Shown: positions 7,041-14,850 of the stretch, in pieces
How the letters are laid out: each line of letters starts with the position of its first letter
How positions within the stretch are numbered: position 1 is the stretch's first letter
Origin: Ruminococcus sp.
Lineage (GTDB): Bacteria > Bacillota > Clostridia > Oscillospirales > Ruminococcaceae
NCBI GenBank assembly: GCA_017462565.1
Contig: JAFTQW010000023.1
Location: forward strand, 1-39,437
Reading direction: 5' to 3'
Length of the DNA stretch: 39,437 bases
Notes under the pieces: generated by a model
Told to the model about the DNA's origin: nothing
What the model saw: the letters and a program-made list of their open reading frames with translations, nothing else
The model's database searches: none
Made by a program: the position numbers and the translations under genes

Positions 7041-8013
7041 GATATACGGTACATATTTTCGCATTGCGGCAAAACTTCTTGAGAACGAATTAACTAATGA
7101 AAAAACGGTACGAGAAACTGTTCAGCGTGAGGGCTTTCGGGATTCGGTGCTGTTCCTGCCCCAGAAGCTAATACCCGGCAGCGAGGACTGGGGACTTTTC
7201 AGCCGTACTCCTGATGGAAACCTTAAACGCATTACAAAAAATCCGCCTGTGAAGGTGCTGACGAAATTACAGAAAATGTGGCTGAAGGCAAAGCTTTCAA
7301 ACCCAAGGATAAGGCTGTTTATGGACGATGAGACACTCTCTGTACTGGCAAAAAGACTTGCGGATATTCCTCCTCTTTACCGCAGGGAGCAGTTCAGGAT
7401 TACAGATCGCTTTACGAACAGTGATGACTTTTGCAATGAACAATACATAATAAATTTCCGTACTGTACTTGAAGCAGTCAAGCACAGAAAGATAGTGTAT
7501 ATAGAGTTTGTTTCGGGACATGGCAAGCGTATGAGCGGTAAGTTCGTTCTGTTAAAAATGGAGTATTCGCCCAAGAACGACAAGTTTCGTGTATACTGCT
7601 ATTTATTGCGGAATGACAGGGTAAAAAGCAGCGGAATCATCAATATCGGACGTATTACAAATATCGTAGATACCGGCAGAGTTTTCAGAACGCCTGTGTT
7701 AATTGACGATTACTTTTCAAGTCGTAAATGCAGTTCGCCTGCTGTCATAAGAGTTACAACTGCGAGAAATGGCGTTGAACGGTTTATGCTGGAATTTGCT
7801 TCATATGAGAAGCACACCGTCCGTAACCTTGAAACAGGAGAATATACTGTTGAGCTGTGGTACGATCAGCAGGACGAGACAGAGCTTCTGATACGTCTGC
7901 TGAGCTTTGGTCCCGTTATAGAGATACTCGGTCCTCAGCATTTACGTCAGCAGGCTAAACTGCGCATAAAGCGGCAGGCTGAGCTTTTGGAAAAATACGG
8001 AGAGAAGAAATAA
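7024..8013 (+). CDS. WYL-domain transcriptional regulator (second of pair)
   Basis: A 329-residue paralogue of the preceding regulator with the same plan but a shorter, less canonical front half. The middle part (IVYIEFVSGHGKRMSGKFVL, then FRVYCYLLR) is the WYL sheet, followed by a C-terminal domain ending in a basic helix. ATG at 7024 is chosen because GGCGGTG (7011-7017) sits at correct spacing; ATG at 7018 is the alternative. Overlap with the upstream stop implies translational coupling. The N-terminal region is not an obvious helix-turn-helix, so it may work as a partner subunit of the first protein. Confidence 0.75.
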   Translation: MNIFSEIYGTYFRIAAKLLENELTNEKTVRETVQREGFRDSVLFLPQKLIPGSEDWGLFSRTPDGNLKRITKNPPVKVLTKLQKMWLKAKLSNPRIRLFMDDETLSVLAKRLADIPPLYRREQFRITDRFTNSDDFCNEQYIINFRTVLEAVKHRKIVYIEFVSGHGKRMSGKFVLLKMEYSPKNDKFRVYCYLLRNDRVKSSGIINIGRITNIVDTGRVFRTPVLIDDYFSSRKCSSPAVIRVTTARNGVERFMLEFASYEKHTVRNLETGEYTVELWYDQQDETELLIRLLSFGPVIEILGPQHLRQQAKLRIKRQAELLEKYGEKK

Positions 8014-8041
8014 TATAAACGATGCTTTTTTGAATATTTAT

Positions 8042-8070
8042 TTGACTTTTTGATTGGGGTTTTGTATAAT
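8042..8070 (+). promoter_or_regulatory. Strong promoter before a small hypothetical gene
   Basis: TTGACT at 8042-8047, 17-base spacer, TATAAT at 8065-8070. AGGAGT precedes the ATG at 8102. It separates the following gene from the WYL operon. Confidence 0.8.
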
Positions 8071-8101
8071 ATAAGTATTCGATATTAAAAAGGAGTAACT
8101 T

Positions 8102-8353
8102 ATGGGATTTGATATATATGCAGAAAAAATGACCAGATACTACTCGCGTAACTGGAAAACTTCGGTTCAGCAGTGTGGCGAGGAAAATGGAATACAAGTC
8201 AACATCGTCAGACCTGCCGAGCAGAGAGATGGGACTGTATCGGTTCAAGAGATACTCGAAGATGTTACAAATTGGCGGAGTCAGCTTATTGAAGCATTTG
8301 CTGCGGTACGGCATTCGGAAAAGTATGGCACACTTATAATCTATGATTATTAA
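8102..8353 (+). CDS. Small protein of unknown function
   Basis: An 83-residue protein (MGFDIYAEKMTRYYSRN... ...LIIYDY) with its own promoter and ribosome site. I do not recognise the family. It is soluble, with a central predicted helix (VSVQEILEDVTNWRSQLIEAFAAV). The next reading frame starts 8 bases after its stop and encodes a broken DUF4241 protein, so the two were probably cotranscribed. Confidence 0.6.
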   Translation: MGFDIYAEKMTRYYSRNWKTSVQQCGEENGIQVNIVRPAEQRDGTVSVQEILEDVTNWRSQLIEAFAAVRHSEKYGTLIIYDY

Positions 8354-8361
8354 AGGAGCAA

Positions 8362-8679
8362 CTGGATATACAAGAAGTTTTTCAGGCTAATCTGAAGTTC
8401 ATAAGTCAGACCGAGCTTGATGCTGAATTAATGCAGCGTACATTCACAAAGACCGCTACGAGAGATCACCTTGTCGTTGGCACAGTCGATTTGCCTACAG
8501 GCAGGATAAGGGCCGGTGACGCTCTGGCATATATGGGAACAAAAGAATTCAGCCCTGAGCTCAACAGAACGGTTAAAGCATGATCTTATCCTGTTGAGCT
8601 TGCATTCATCACGACAGACTTTGACACGATTAGGATAACAGCCTCTAAGATAAAGATAAGGAAAATAAGCTGGACATAA
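8362..8679 (+). pseudogene. DUF4241 protein with in-frame stop
   Basis: From CTG at 8362 (AAGGAG just upstream) the frame is open for 73 codons: VVGTVDLPTGRIRAGDALAY is the usual middle of DUF4241 proteins. It then meets TGA at 8581-8583. Read through it continues SYPVELAFITTDF and IRITASKIKI to a TAA at 8677-8679. In the family this position is a glycine (GxYPVE), so a single GGA-to-TGA change explains the stop. The gene is also short at the front. Confidence 0.65.
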
Positions 8680-8719
8680 TCTACGTGTCAAATAGTATCT
8701 GTAGAGGTTAAAGAATAAA

Positions 8720-9234
8720 ATGATTATTTTGATAACTGGTGCATCACATACTGGCAAGACTGCTCTTGCTCAAAAATTACTTGAAGAGTATAAATATCCT
8801 TACCTATCAATAGATCATTTGAAAATGGGTTTGATCCGAAGTGGAAATACTGAGCTTACTCCAATGAGCGAGGATTCTGATCTTACAACTTATTTATGGC
8901 CTATTGTTTGTGAAATGATTAAAACTGCTATAGAAAACAGTCAGAATCTTATTGTAGAGGGATGTTATATTCCTTTTGACTGGAAAAAAATTTTGAAAAA
9001 GAATATCTCGATCATATCAAATATATTTGCCTTATAATGAGTGCGGACTATATAACAAATCATTTTGCTGACATAAAGCGATACGCAAGTGTTATTGAAA
9101 ATCGCTTAGATGATGAAGATTGCACAATAGAGAATATTTTAGCTGATAATGCTCGGATGTTGGAGCTTGCCAAAAAATATGCTGTGAACTATGTGCTTAT
9201 CAACAATGAATATGAAATAGATCTTTATTTGTAA
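8720..9234 (+). pseudogene. P-loop nucleoside/nucleotide kinase-like protein, frameshifted
   Basis: The first frame (8720-9037) gives a Walker A, GASHTGKT, and continues to DWKK at 8989. A run of seven A (8984-8990) then shifts the frame. The -1 frame reads NFEKEYLDHIKYICLI and on through the second piece (9037-9234) to NNEYEIDLYL. Joined, the product is about 171 residues, a normal length for AAA_33/adenylate-kinase-like small P-loop kinases. One A lost from a run of eight accounts for the break. Either a pseudogene, or a gene rescued by slippage at the A run. Confidence 0.7.
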
Positions 9235-9241
9235 AACTAAA

Positions 9242-9263
9242 GGAGCGATTGAAAAATCGCTCC
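9242..9263. terminator. Hairpin after the broken P-loop gene
   Basis: GGAGCGATT, loop GAAA, AATCGCTCC: a 9-bp perfect stem right after the stop at 9234. No T run follows on the plus strand, so as a terminator it is imperfect. Confidence 0.5.
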
Positions 9264-9302
9264 CAGTTCACTTAATAGGCAGAGTCAGTATCAAGGGATT
9301 TT

Positions 9303-9440
9303 ATGACTATCGCAAACCACTCTCTCAATGCTTCCAACATACAATTAGAGGCAATTTTTGTATTTAGAAAACCTCCGGCTTCGGTGATGCTCCATAAAGA
9401 AGTATCTCACCAAATCGAAAGACAAATAGGCAGGCTATGA
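9303..9440 (+). CDS. Possible 45-residue ORF
   Basis: An ATG frame of 45 residues ending SHQIERQIGRL, immediately followed by a strong terminator. There is no clear ribosome site and no family I recognise. It may be a relic of a longer gene. Confidence 0.2.
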   Translation: MTIANHSLNASNIQLEAIFVFRKPPASVMLHKEVSHQIERQIGRL

Positions 9441-9444
9441 TAAA

Positions 9445-9479
9445 GGGATATGCTCTAATCGAAAGCATATCCCTTTTTT
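9445..9479 (+). terminator. Strong rho-independent terminator
   Basis: GGGATATGCT (9445-9454) pairs with AGCATATCCC (9464-9473), followed by six T (9474-9479). It ends transcription of the 8102-9440 unit. Confidence 0.85.
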
Positions 9480-9562
9480 GTATATAGAATTTTTAGTTTA
9501 CAGACTTTACGTTCAAAAGACGATTCCCCATTAAAAGAATTTAAAAATCAGTTCCAAACTCG

Positions 9563-9591
9563 TTGCAATTTCGAGGGAAACGTGGTAAAAT
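9563..9591 (+). promoter_or_regulatory. Promoter of the broken AraC gene
   Basis: TTGCAA at 9563-9568, 17-base spacer, TAAAAT at 9586-9591. GGTGAG follows at 9614-9619 before ATG 9623. Confidence 0.65.
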
Positions 9592-9622
9592 AACATTAAT
9601 GAATAATATAATGGTGAGAATA

Positions 9623-10204
9623 ATGAATAAAATGATCCTTTACCGCAGCGAACAGTTGGAATATATTGTCATTAAAAATGACGTATTGCGGTTTGGTGAG
9701 CATAGCCATGCATCGGATATTGTTGTTAGCGGAATAGTTACTGGCAGTGCTTGCCTTAAGCTTAATGGCAAAGAACACTTGCTTGATAGCAGCGATGTGT
9801 TTTCAGTGCTGCCTTATGAAAACCATTCGCTCACATCTGACGAACCTGTTTGTATGCTGACAATGTGCATAAAAAAAGACCTATTCTCTCTGGAAAAAAA
9901 CGCTTATACAAACTTTGTAATTGCTGTTGTTAACGGACTGTGTGTAAGGTTAGAATTGTCCGAACCAGAAAGAAACATGGCTCAAAGACTATGCACAACA
10001 GTATTGGCTATTTACGATGCGGCTTACGAAGCTCTGACAAGTGAGACAGATATACTGCTTGAAAATGGCAGGCAAATGATAGAAAGTTTTCCCGAAATTG
10101 ATGACAATATACAAAGTTTCGCTGACAGTTCGTTCATAAGCAAATATCATTATATCAGGCGGTTCAGGTAAATTTCGGGGCTTACGCCGAACAAGTTCCG
10201 TTTG
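9623..10204 (+). pseudogene. AraC-family regulator, stopped and cut by a MITE
   Basis: The N-terminal two thirds is an AraC cupin sensing domain (RFGEHSHASDIVVSGIVTG, then a conserved LLDSSDVFSVLPYENH). The C-terminal helix-turn-helix begins (SFISKYHYIRRFR), then meets TAA at 10169-10171, where the family has a glutamine. Read through, ISGLTPNKFRLG follows and is cut at 10205 by a 202-bp inverted-repeat element. The second helix-turn-helix half is gone, so the product could not bind DNA normally. Confidence 0.8.
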
Positions 10205-10406
10205 GGCAACACCGTACAATGCGCCTTCATAGTATCTATCAATAGAAAAGCGACCAGCAAAATAGCTGATCGCATAGAAATATTCTGTATTTCATTCACA
10301 AGGCGCACTGAATCAGACCGTCAGAGATTTTCTGCCAGCCTCATTTGTCTTTCCATATCTTTATTATACCATACTTTTTCACTTTTTGCAATTGTGTGGT
10401 GTTGCC
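10205..10406 (+). mobile_element. 202-bp MITE, copy 1
   Basis: Bounded by imperfect terminal inverted repeats beginning GGCAACACC and ending GGTGTTGCC (about 16 bp matching ACAAT side included). The same 202-bp sequence occurs in reverse at 12065-12266 with about 4 differences, so this is a non-coding transposable element mobilised in trans. It interrupts the AraC gene. It carries an internal promoter on the minus strand (see copy 2). A clean target duplication is not evident. Confidence 0.8.
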
Positions 10407-10498
10407 TTAAAGATATCGGTAAGAAAGCAGGGTTTGAAAAGATGGAAGTACGATATATTGTAAAGGGCAAAAGTATTATGGTCATATATACAAAGTAA
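10407..10498 (+). pseudogene. Methyltransferase C-terminal scrap
   Basis: About 29 codons reading KDIGKKAGFEKMEVRYIVKG, then KSIMVIYTK and stop. This is the typical ending of small class I SAM methyltransferases (GF...V.YIVKGKSI.VI..K). The body of the gene is absent; the MITE abuts it directly. Confidence 0.45.
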
Positions 10499-10558
10499 AA
10501 TATGGCCGTTATAGGTATAAACTGCTTTATTCATGGTAAAATCTCGTATTTATGCGAA

Positions 10559-10575
10559 TGATACGGAACGTATCA
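10559..10575. promoter_or_regulatory. Palindrome, possible operator upstream of the PAP2-XRE operon
   Basis: TGATACG-GAA-CGTATCA, a perfect 7+7 palindrome about 65 bases upstream of the -35 box. A looser one (CGTAA...TTACG) follows at about 10588-10608. Candidate site for the XRE regulator encoded in the same operon; this is inference. Confidence 0.4.
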
Positions 10576-10638
10576 GAGAAAAAACAACGTAATTTCGGGA
10601 ATGTTACGAATCATATCAGTGATGTGACAGAGGGATTC

Positions 10639-10667
10639 TTGTTATTTTCTATGCCCGATGATATACT
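10639..10667 (+). promoter_or_regulatory. Promoter of the PAP2-XRE operon
   Basis: TTGTTA at 10639-10644, 17-base spacer, TATACT at 10662-10667. AAAGGAC precedes ATG 10715. Confidence 0.65.
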
Positions 10668-10714
10668 TTGAATCAGCCGAAAGGTAAAATTCAAATTGAA
10701 AGGACATAGAAAAA

Positions 10715-11377
10715 ATGAAAAAGAACGGAAAAAGATTTTTATTATCGGGAGCAGTGTTCCTTGGAGCATTTGTATTATGGACATTTTTGATTCGGATTGT
10801 GGATGTACAATCAATCGGACAAAACGGAACTGATATTGGCTTTGCGGCATTTAATAGTTGGTTTCATAAGCTTACAGGTGTTCACATGACAATATACACT
10901 ATCACGGACTGGCTTGGACTTGTACCGCTTTTCGTCTGCATAGGATTCGCTGTGCTTGGATTATGTCAGCTGATTAAGAGAAGAGGTCTTTTGAAAGTTG
11001 ACTGTGACATTATCGTTTTGGGTATTTATTATATTTTAGTAATAATCGGTTATGCTGTTTTTGAAATGATTCCTATCAATTACAGACCCGTTCTTATAAA
11101 TGGGATTATGGAGGCATCATATCCTTCATCAACAACACTTCTTGTTTTAAGTGTTATGCCGACACTTGTTGAACAGATGAACCGAAGACTGAAAAGAACT
11201 TCTGCCAAAAGAATTATATGTGTTTTGACTATCGCATTCTCAGCTTTTATGGTAATTGGCAGACTTATTTCCGGTGTTCATTGGTTTACTGATATAATTG
11301 GCAGTGTGTTTTTAAGTGCCGGTTTATTCTGCATATATAAAGCATTTGTTTTACTATATGAAAAGAAAAAAAGCTGA
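10715..11377 (+). CDS. PAP2-family membrane phosphatase
   Basis: A 220-residue polytopic membrane protein with about six hydrophobic segments. The PAP2 signature is present in the second half: RP followed by YPSST (the PSGH block, with T in place of H), and GRLISGVHWFTDIIG (the SRxxxxxHxxxD block, catalytic His and Asp present). Such enzymes remove phosphate from lipid carriers such as undecaprenyl or phosphatidyl phosphates at the membrane's outer face. The stop is 16 bases from the start of the next gene, an XRE-membrane regulator, so they form a two-gene operon. The altered PSGH block is common in this Firmicute subgroup, but the substrate is unknown. Confidence 0.8.
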   Translation: MKKNGKRFLLSGAVFLGAFVLWTFLIRIVDVQSIGQNGTDIGFAAFNSWFHKLTGVHMTIYTITDWLGLVPLFVCIGFAVLGLCQLIKRRGLLKVDCDIIVLGIYYILVIIGYAVFEMIPINYRPVLINGIMEASYPSSTTLLVLSVMPTLVEQMNRRLKRTSAKRIICVLTIAFSAFMVIGRLISGVHWFTDIIGSVFLSAGLFCIYKAFVLLYEKKKS

Positions 11378-11392
11378 TTGGGAGGTTCTTCT

Positions 11393-12010
11393 GTGGAATT
11401 CAATGAAAAATTACAGGAATTAAGAAAAAGCAGAGGTTTAACTCAGGAAGAATTAGCAGAGGCATTATTTGTATCCAGAACTGCCGTTTCAAAATGGGAA
11501 TCGGGCAGAGGATATCCCAGCATTGATTCATTAAAGGAAATATCAAAATATTTTTCAGTATCAATTGATGAATTACTGACTGGAGAAAAACTGATTTCTA
11601 TTGCAGAAAAGGAAAATAAATCAAATATTCAAAAAACGTGTAATTTGCTGACAGGTATAGTCGATTTGTTTTCGTTTATACTCATTGTTCTTCCGCTTTA
11701 TCCAAATCCGATTAACGGATACATATATTCAGTAAATCTGTTTGCTTATACAGAAACAACATCATTTAACCGTATGCTATATTGGATTATGTTTCTCACT
11801 CTTGTGCTTGTTGGTGCTGTAAAAATTATTATAACACAATTCGAGTTAAATAAAGGGCAGAAAATTGTTACAGCTTTTTCAATTGTACTTAGCATTCTGG
11901 TGATATTGTTCCTGGCAATGACAAGAGAAGCTTACGCCGTAACCATTGCATTTTTCCTGTTTGTTGTAAAGGGCATCTTGCTGTTTAAACATATAAAGTC
12001 AGAAAAATGA
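11393..12010 (+). CDS. XRE regulator with membrane C-terminus
   Basis: A 205-residue protein. Residues 1-65 are a classic XRE helix-turn-helix (LQELRKSRGLTQEELAEALF, AVSKWESGRGYPSIDSLKEI, then SVSIDELLTGE). The rest holds four hydrophobic segments. Such proteins are membrane-anchored repressors of neighbouring genes. GTG at 11393 is taken as the start, because GGGAGG at 11380-11385 is 7 bases away. It is downstream of and cotranscribed with the PAP2 gene. The unit lies between two inverted MITE copies. Confidence 0.85.
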   Translation: MEFNEKLQELRKSRGLTQEELAEALFVSRTAVSKWESGRGYPSIDSLKEISKYFSVSIDELLTGEKLISIAEKENKSNIQKTCNLLTGIVDLFSFILIVLPLYPNPINGYIYSVNLFAYTETTSFNRMLYWIMFLTLVLVGAVKIIITQFELNKGQKIVTAFSIVLSILVILFLAMTREAYAVTIAFFLFVVKGILLFKHIKSEK

Positions 12011-12064
12011 AGAAAACCAAAAAAACCTCTGCCGGATTAACTCCAACAGATGCTTTGGCATATA

Positions 12065-12266
12065 GGCAACACCGCACAATTGCAAAAAGTGAAAAAGTAA
12101 GGTATAATAAAGATATGGAAAGACAAATGAGGCTGGCAGAAAATCTCTGACGGTCTGGTTCAGTGCGCCTTGTGAATGAAATACAGAATATTTCTATGCG
12201 ATCAGCTATTTTGCTGGTCGTTTTTCTATTGATAGATACTATGAAGGCGCATTGTACGGTGTTGCC
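12065..12266 (-). mobile_element. 202-bp MITE, copy 2 (inverted)
   Basis: Reverse complement of the element at 10205-10406 with about 4 mismatches in 202. It contains, reading plus, TTGCAA (12080-12085), a 17-base spacer and TATAAT (12103-12108), so it brings a mobile promoter pointing towards 12541. Copy 1 carries the same promoter pointing back into the AraC remnant. A tiny frame, MERQMRLAENL, follows the promoter and may be the stub of the parent transposase. Confidence 0.8.
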
Positions 12267-12540
12267 TAAAAGTAACCGAATATGATATGTATGGCTATCT
12301 GCCGACCGTTCTCCTCAAGTGGGGTACATACCCAAGCGATGCGTAGATTTGCGAACGCTTCTACATTTTTACTTATAGGACAGGGTGACGGTTACTTTTT
12401 AGAATAGTTGATTTTACAAGCACTGGCAGCTCAGATAGCGTGTAAAACGTTCCCTGAGCCACCTTTCTTTTTCAGCGAACAATGCGCTCTATATCATCGT
12501 CAACGGTGCTGAGAAGCTTTTCCGTTCGTCTAAGGGCATT
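12267..12540. other. Debris between MITE and methyltransferase
   Basis: AAAAGTAACCG (about 12269-12279) and CGGTTACTTTT (about 12389-12399) form an inverted repeat around 110 bases. On the minus strand those bases translate to a short open piece (NVEAFANLRIAWVCTPLEEN and on to IFGYF, stop). From 12540 back to about 12475 the minus strand has another scrap ending TVDDDIERIVR. Neither is recognised; both look like ends of lost mobile-element genes. Confidence 0.35.
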
Positions 12541-13401
12541 GTGTTATTCAAGATAATTCTTCTTGTGCTTCTCCTGTGTCCTCTGTCTGCTTTTCTCCCT
12601 CTCACGCTTCATAATGAATTCAAATCCATGTCAGATGGTATAAATTTTTTCAATCCGGCTTTCACGGGAAATTCACAGGAAGCCCTGAGATGGGTTGTGG
12701 ATAATCAATTATCTCCTTCTCCGCTTGGCAGGTCTGTTTTTGCGGAAAAATCACTTGAGCGGGCGATTAAAATCGGCGCAAGGCAATACTTGATTTTCGG
12801 CGCCGGTTATGACACTTTTGCGTATCGTCAGCCATCGTGGGCAAATGCATTGGAAATTTTCGAGATAGACCATCCTGCTACAGCATATGATAAGCAAGCA
12901 CGTCTGAAAAATGCAAAATATGTGATACCTGATAATATTCATTACATTGAGGCTGATTTCACAGAAGATTATTGGCAGGAGAAATTACTGAATCATGAAG
13001 CATTTGACCGCCGAAAAATAAGCTGCTGTGCGATTCTTGGTGTCGCCTATTATCTTTCAAAGCAAACCTTTGAAGCTTTGATTTCTGTCATAAGTTCCGC
13101 TTTACCGAAAGAAAGTTGTGTCATATTTGATTATCCCGATGAGAACAGCTATACCGAAAAAGCAGGACATCGAACAAAAAGGCAATCCCTGCTGGCAGGT
13201 GCAGCTAACGAGAAAATGTTGGCGAGCTATTCCTATGCAGAAATAGAAAAGCTTCTCTCTGCTCATGATTTTTTGATATATGAACACTTAAATCCACAAA
13301 AAATGACAGAAGAATACTTTGAGTCCTATAATAAGGCAAATCCATCCCATAGGATGACTGCGTTTGATAATGTCAATTATTGTCTTGCAGTCAGAAAATG
13401 A
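12541..13401 (+). CDS. Class I SAM methyltransferase (LCM/PPM type), 5'-truncated
   Basis: From about residue 27 (EFKSMSDGINFFNPAFTG) onward this is a leucine-carboxyl-methyltransferase-like protein. EALRWVVDNQLSPSPLGR is the family block, YLIFGAGYDTFAYR the SAM-binding glycine loop, and IFEIDHPATA the acidic loop. The C-terminus is complete. Relatives begin about 45-50 residues earlier with a helical segment; here those are replaced by an unrelated hydrophobic run read from the preceding debris, and there is no ribosome site at 12541. So the 5' end has been lost in a rearrangement. Substrate unknown; probably not functional. Confidence 0.7.
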   Translation: MLFKIILLVLLLCPLSAFLPLTLHNEFKSMSDGINFFNPAFTGNSQEALRWVVDNQLSPSPLGRSVFAEKSLERAIKIGARQYLIFGAGYDTFAYRQPSWANALEIFEIDHPATAYDKQARLKNAKYVIPDNIHYIEADFTEDYWQEKLLNHEAFDRRKISCCAILGVAYYLSKQTFEALISVISSALPKESCVIFDYPDENSYTEKAGHRTKRQSLLAGAANEKMLASYSYAEIEKLLSAHDFLIYEHLNPQKMTEEYFESYNKANPSHRMTAFDNVNYCLAVRK

Positions 13402-13472
13402 AAATCATATTCATTCCGGCAGCTCCCGGTTTATTCGAGTGCTGCATGGAAAGGCAGCATGGGTGTTAATAG

Positions 13473-13631
13473 ATGAAGAAAATTTTAATTGTTGAAGATG
13501 ATGCGGCAATCCGCACTGAACTGATTACATTGCTCCGTAGTAATGGTTACACTACCGTGGAAAACAGCCCCTGTGACCTCATCCTGATGGACATCAATCT
13601 GCCGGGAGAGAGCGGCTTTACCCACTGCTGA
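13473..13631 (+). pseudogene. Response regulator stub
   Basis: It opens MKKILIVEDDAAIRTELITL, a response-regulator receiver domain, loses about 15 codons after GYTTV, resumes with CDLILMDINLPGESGF (phospho-acceptor Asp), then ends in TGA. The DNA-binding half is absent. Directly after it, in another frame, is the tail of a permease. Confidence 0.75.
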
Positions 13632-13831
13632 TGACAGTGCCCATCGGACTGATCTTTGGGAAAATCTATGAAATCTGGGGCTTTGCGGGTCTCAGCGGTC
13701 AGCGTGCTATGGAGATAGCCCTATGGATCGCCCTTGCAGTTGCAGGCATCTACGCCTTGTATTTTGTGATTACCTATCGGATTGCGTGCAGTCATGTAAT
13801 CTGCTGCGGAAGTGAAAATCGTGAAGCGTGA
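13610..13831 (+). pseudogene. BceB/FtsX-type ABC permease, C-terminal tail
   Basis: The frame reads RLYPLL, then MTVPIGLIFGKIYEIWGF, a last hydrophobic segment (IALWIALAVAGIYALYFVIT) and a basic end. This is the end of a bacitracin-export type permease. With the response regulator stub before it, a whole bceR-S-A-B cassette has collapsed by a deletion of several kilobases with its junction near 13610. Confidence 0.6.
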
Positions 13832-13880
13832 AAGAAATTAGAATTTGTCGAGACAACTAAAATTGATTATTTCCTAAAAG

Positions 13881-13910
13881 CTGTGAAGCATTTTAGCTTC
13901 GCAGTTTTTT
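13881..13910 (+). terminator. Terminator after the permease tail
   Basis: CTGTGAAGC (13881-13889), loop ATTTTA, GCTTCGCAG (13896-13904) with one G-T pair, then six T. It is the original terminator of the collapsed cassette. Confidence 0.75.
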
Positions 13911-14064
13911 CATTTTACCCGGACAAAATGTCGAACTGAAAAGGTTCAATGGAACAGAAAGTTCGTGCGCAATGCGAATAGACAAACGGCGATACAGCGC
14001 GCTATAATATTATCGTGGGGTATGGAATTATCCTGCGAAACTATAAAGAAACAAGGTGATGCGA

Positions 14065-14566
14065 ATGAGATCGAATGCAGTTCTGTCGGATAACGATGTC
14101 AAGCTCGATAAGCTTGAAAAGTCCATTCAGGCAGCCCTGAAGCGTAAGCGTAAGATCATCGAGGACAGTAAGCTATTTACTTGATGATCTGTTTGAGAGA
14201 TTATACGAGGATAATGTTTCGGGGAAAATCTCCGATGAGCGTTTCGCTACAATGTCGGCAAGATATGAATCGGAGCAGAGCCGGCTGAAAGCCGATGCCG
14301 CCAAGCTCACTGAGACGATCAGTCGCAAGGAACAAAAGAAAAGCGATGTTGTGAACTTTGTAAATATCGTCAAGAAGTATGAGGAGTTCACTGAGCTTAC
14401 ACCTGAGATCATGCACGAGCTTATCGACAAGATCGTTGTTCACGCACCGGAGGGCGGTAGGGCTAATCGGACACAACAGGTTGATATTACGTTCCGCTTC
14501 AAGGTGGTAACTGCTACGGCAACGGCAGATTTCAAACAGTATTATGTAAGAAGAAAGGCTGTGTAG
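14065..14566 (+). pseudogene. Large serine recombinase, C-terminal part
   Basis: Begins LEKSIQAALKRKRKI and shifts frame near 14170. It continues LLDDLFERLYEDNVSGKISD, the coiled-coil (SRLKADAAKLTETISRKEQK), then IMHELIDKIVVHAPEG and the usual end in VTFRF-like and YY residues. The catalytic N-terminal domain and zinc-ribbon are missing. This is the tail of a Tn4451/ICE-type serine integrase, marking a lost integrative element. Confidence 0.8.
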
Positions 14567-14641
14567 AGCCAAACTCTGCACAACCTTTCAATTAGAACCT
14601 GAGATAGTTCTATATGTGTAATCGCCTTTTGCGGGGGATGT

Positions 14642-14737
14642 TTATTTACCAAATCGCCGCACTCCAGAAAGTATTTTCACAAGCGGAGAATCTATAAAAG
14701 GATCTATCGCTTTAATGTAATCAGGTCTAAGTATCAT
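14642..14737 (-). pseudogene. DUF4143/AAA ATPase, N-terminal stub
   Basis: The minus strand reads MILRPDYIKAIDPFID, SPLVKILSGVRRFGK, stop. This is the opening of the common AAA_14/DUF4143 ATPases (usual Walker A GVRRCGKS), cut inside the P-loop. The next ATG upstream (14755) would be almost on the -10 box, so 14737 is the likelier start. Confidence 0.6.
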
Positions 14738-14759
14738 TACTACCACTTCTCTCATATAT

Positions 14760-14788
14760 ATTATACCCGAAAAATCCCAACATTTCAA
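14760..14788 (-). promoter_or_regulatory. Promoter of the DUF4143 stub
   Basis: Minus strand TTGAAA (14788-14783), 17-base spacer, TATAAT (14765-14760). It is still intact although the gene is reduced to 31 codons. Confidence 0.65.
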
Positions 14789-14850
14789 CGGTTATTTCTT
14801 GTATATAGGTAAAAACAATTTGATTTTATATTAAGTTTCGACATACAGAG

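Noticed and set aside
8984-8990. Programmed -1 ribosomal frameshift
   Set aside because: The slippery run is preceded by G, not A, in the needed phase and no clear stimulatory stem follows. Plain deletion or transcript slippage is simpler.
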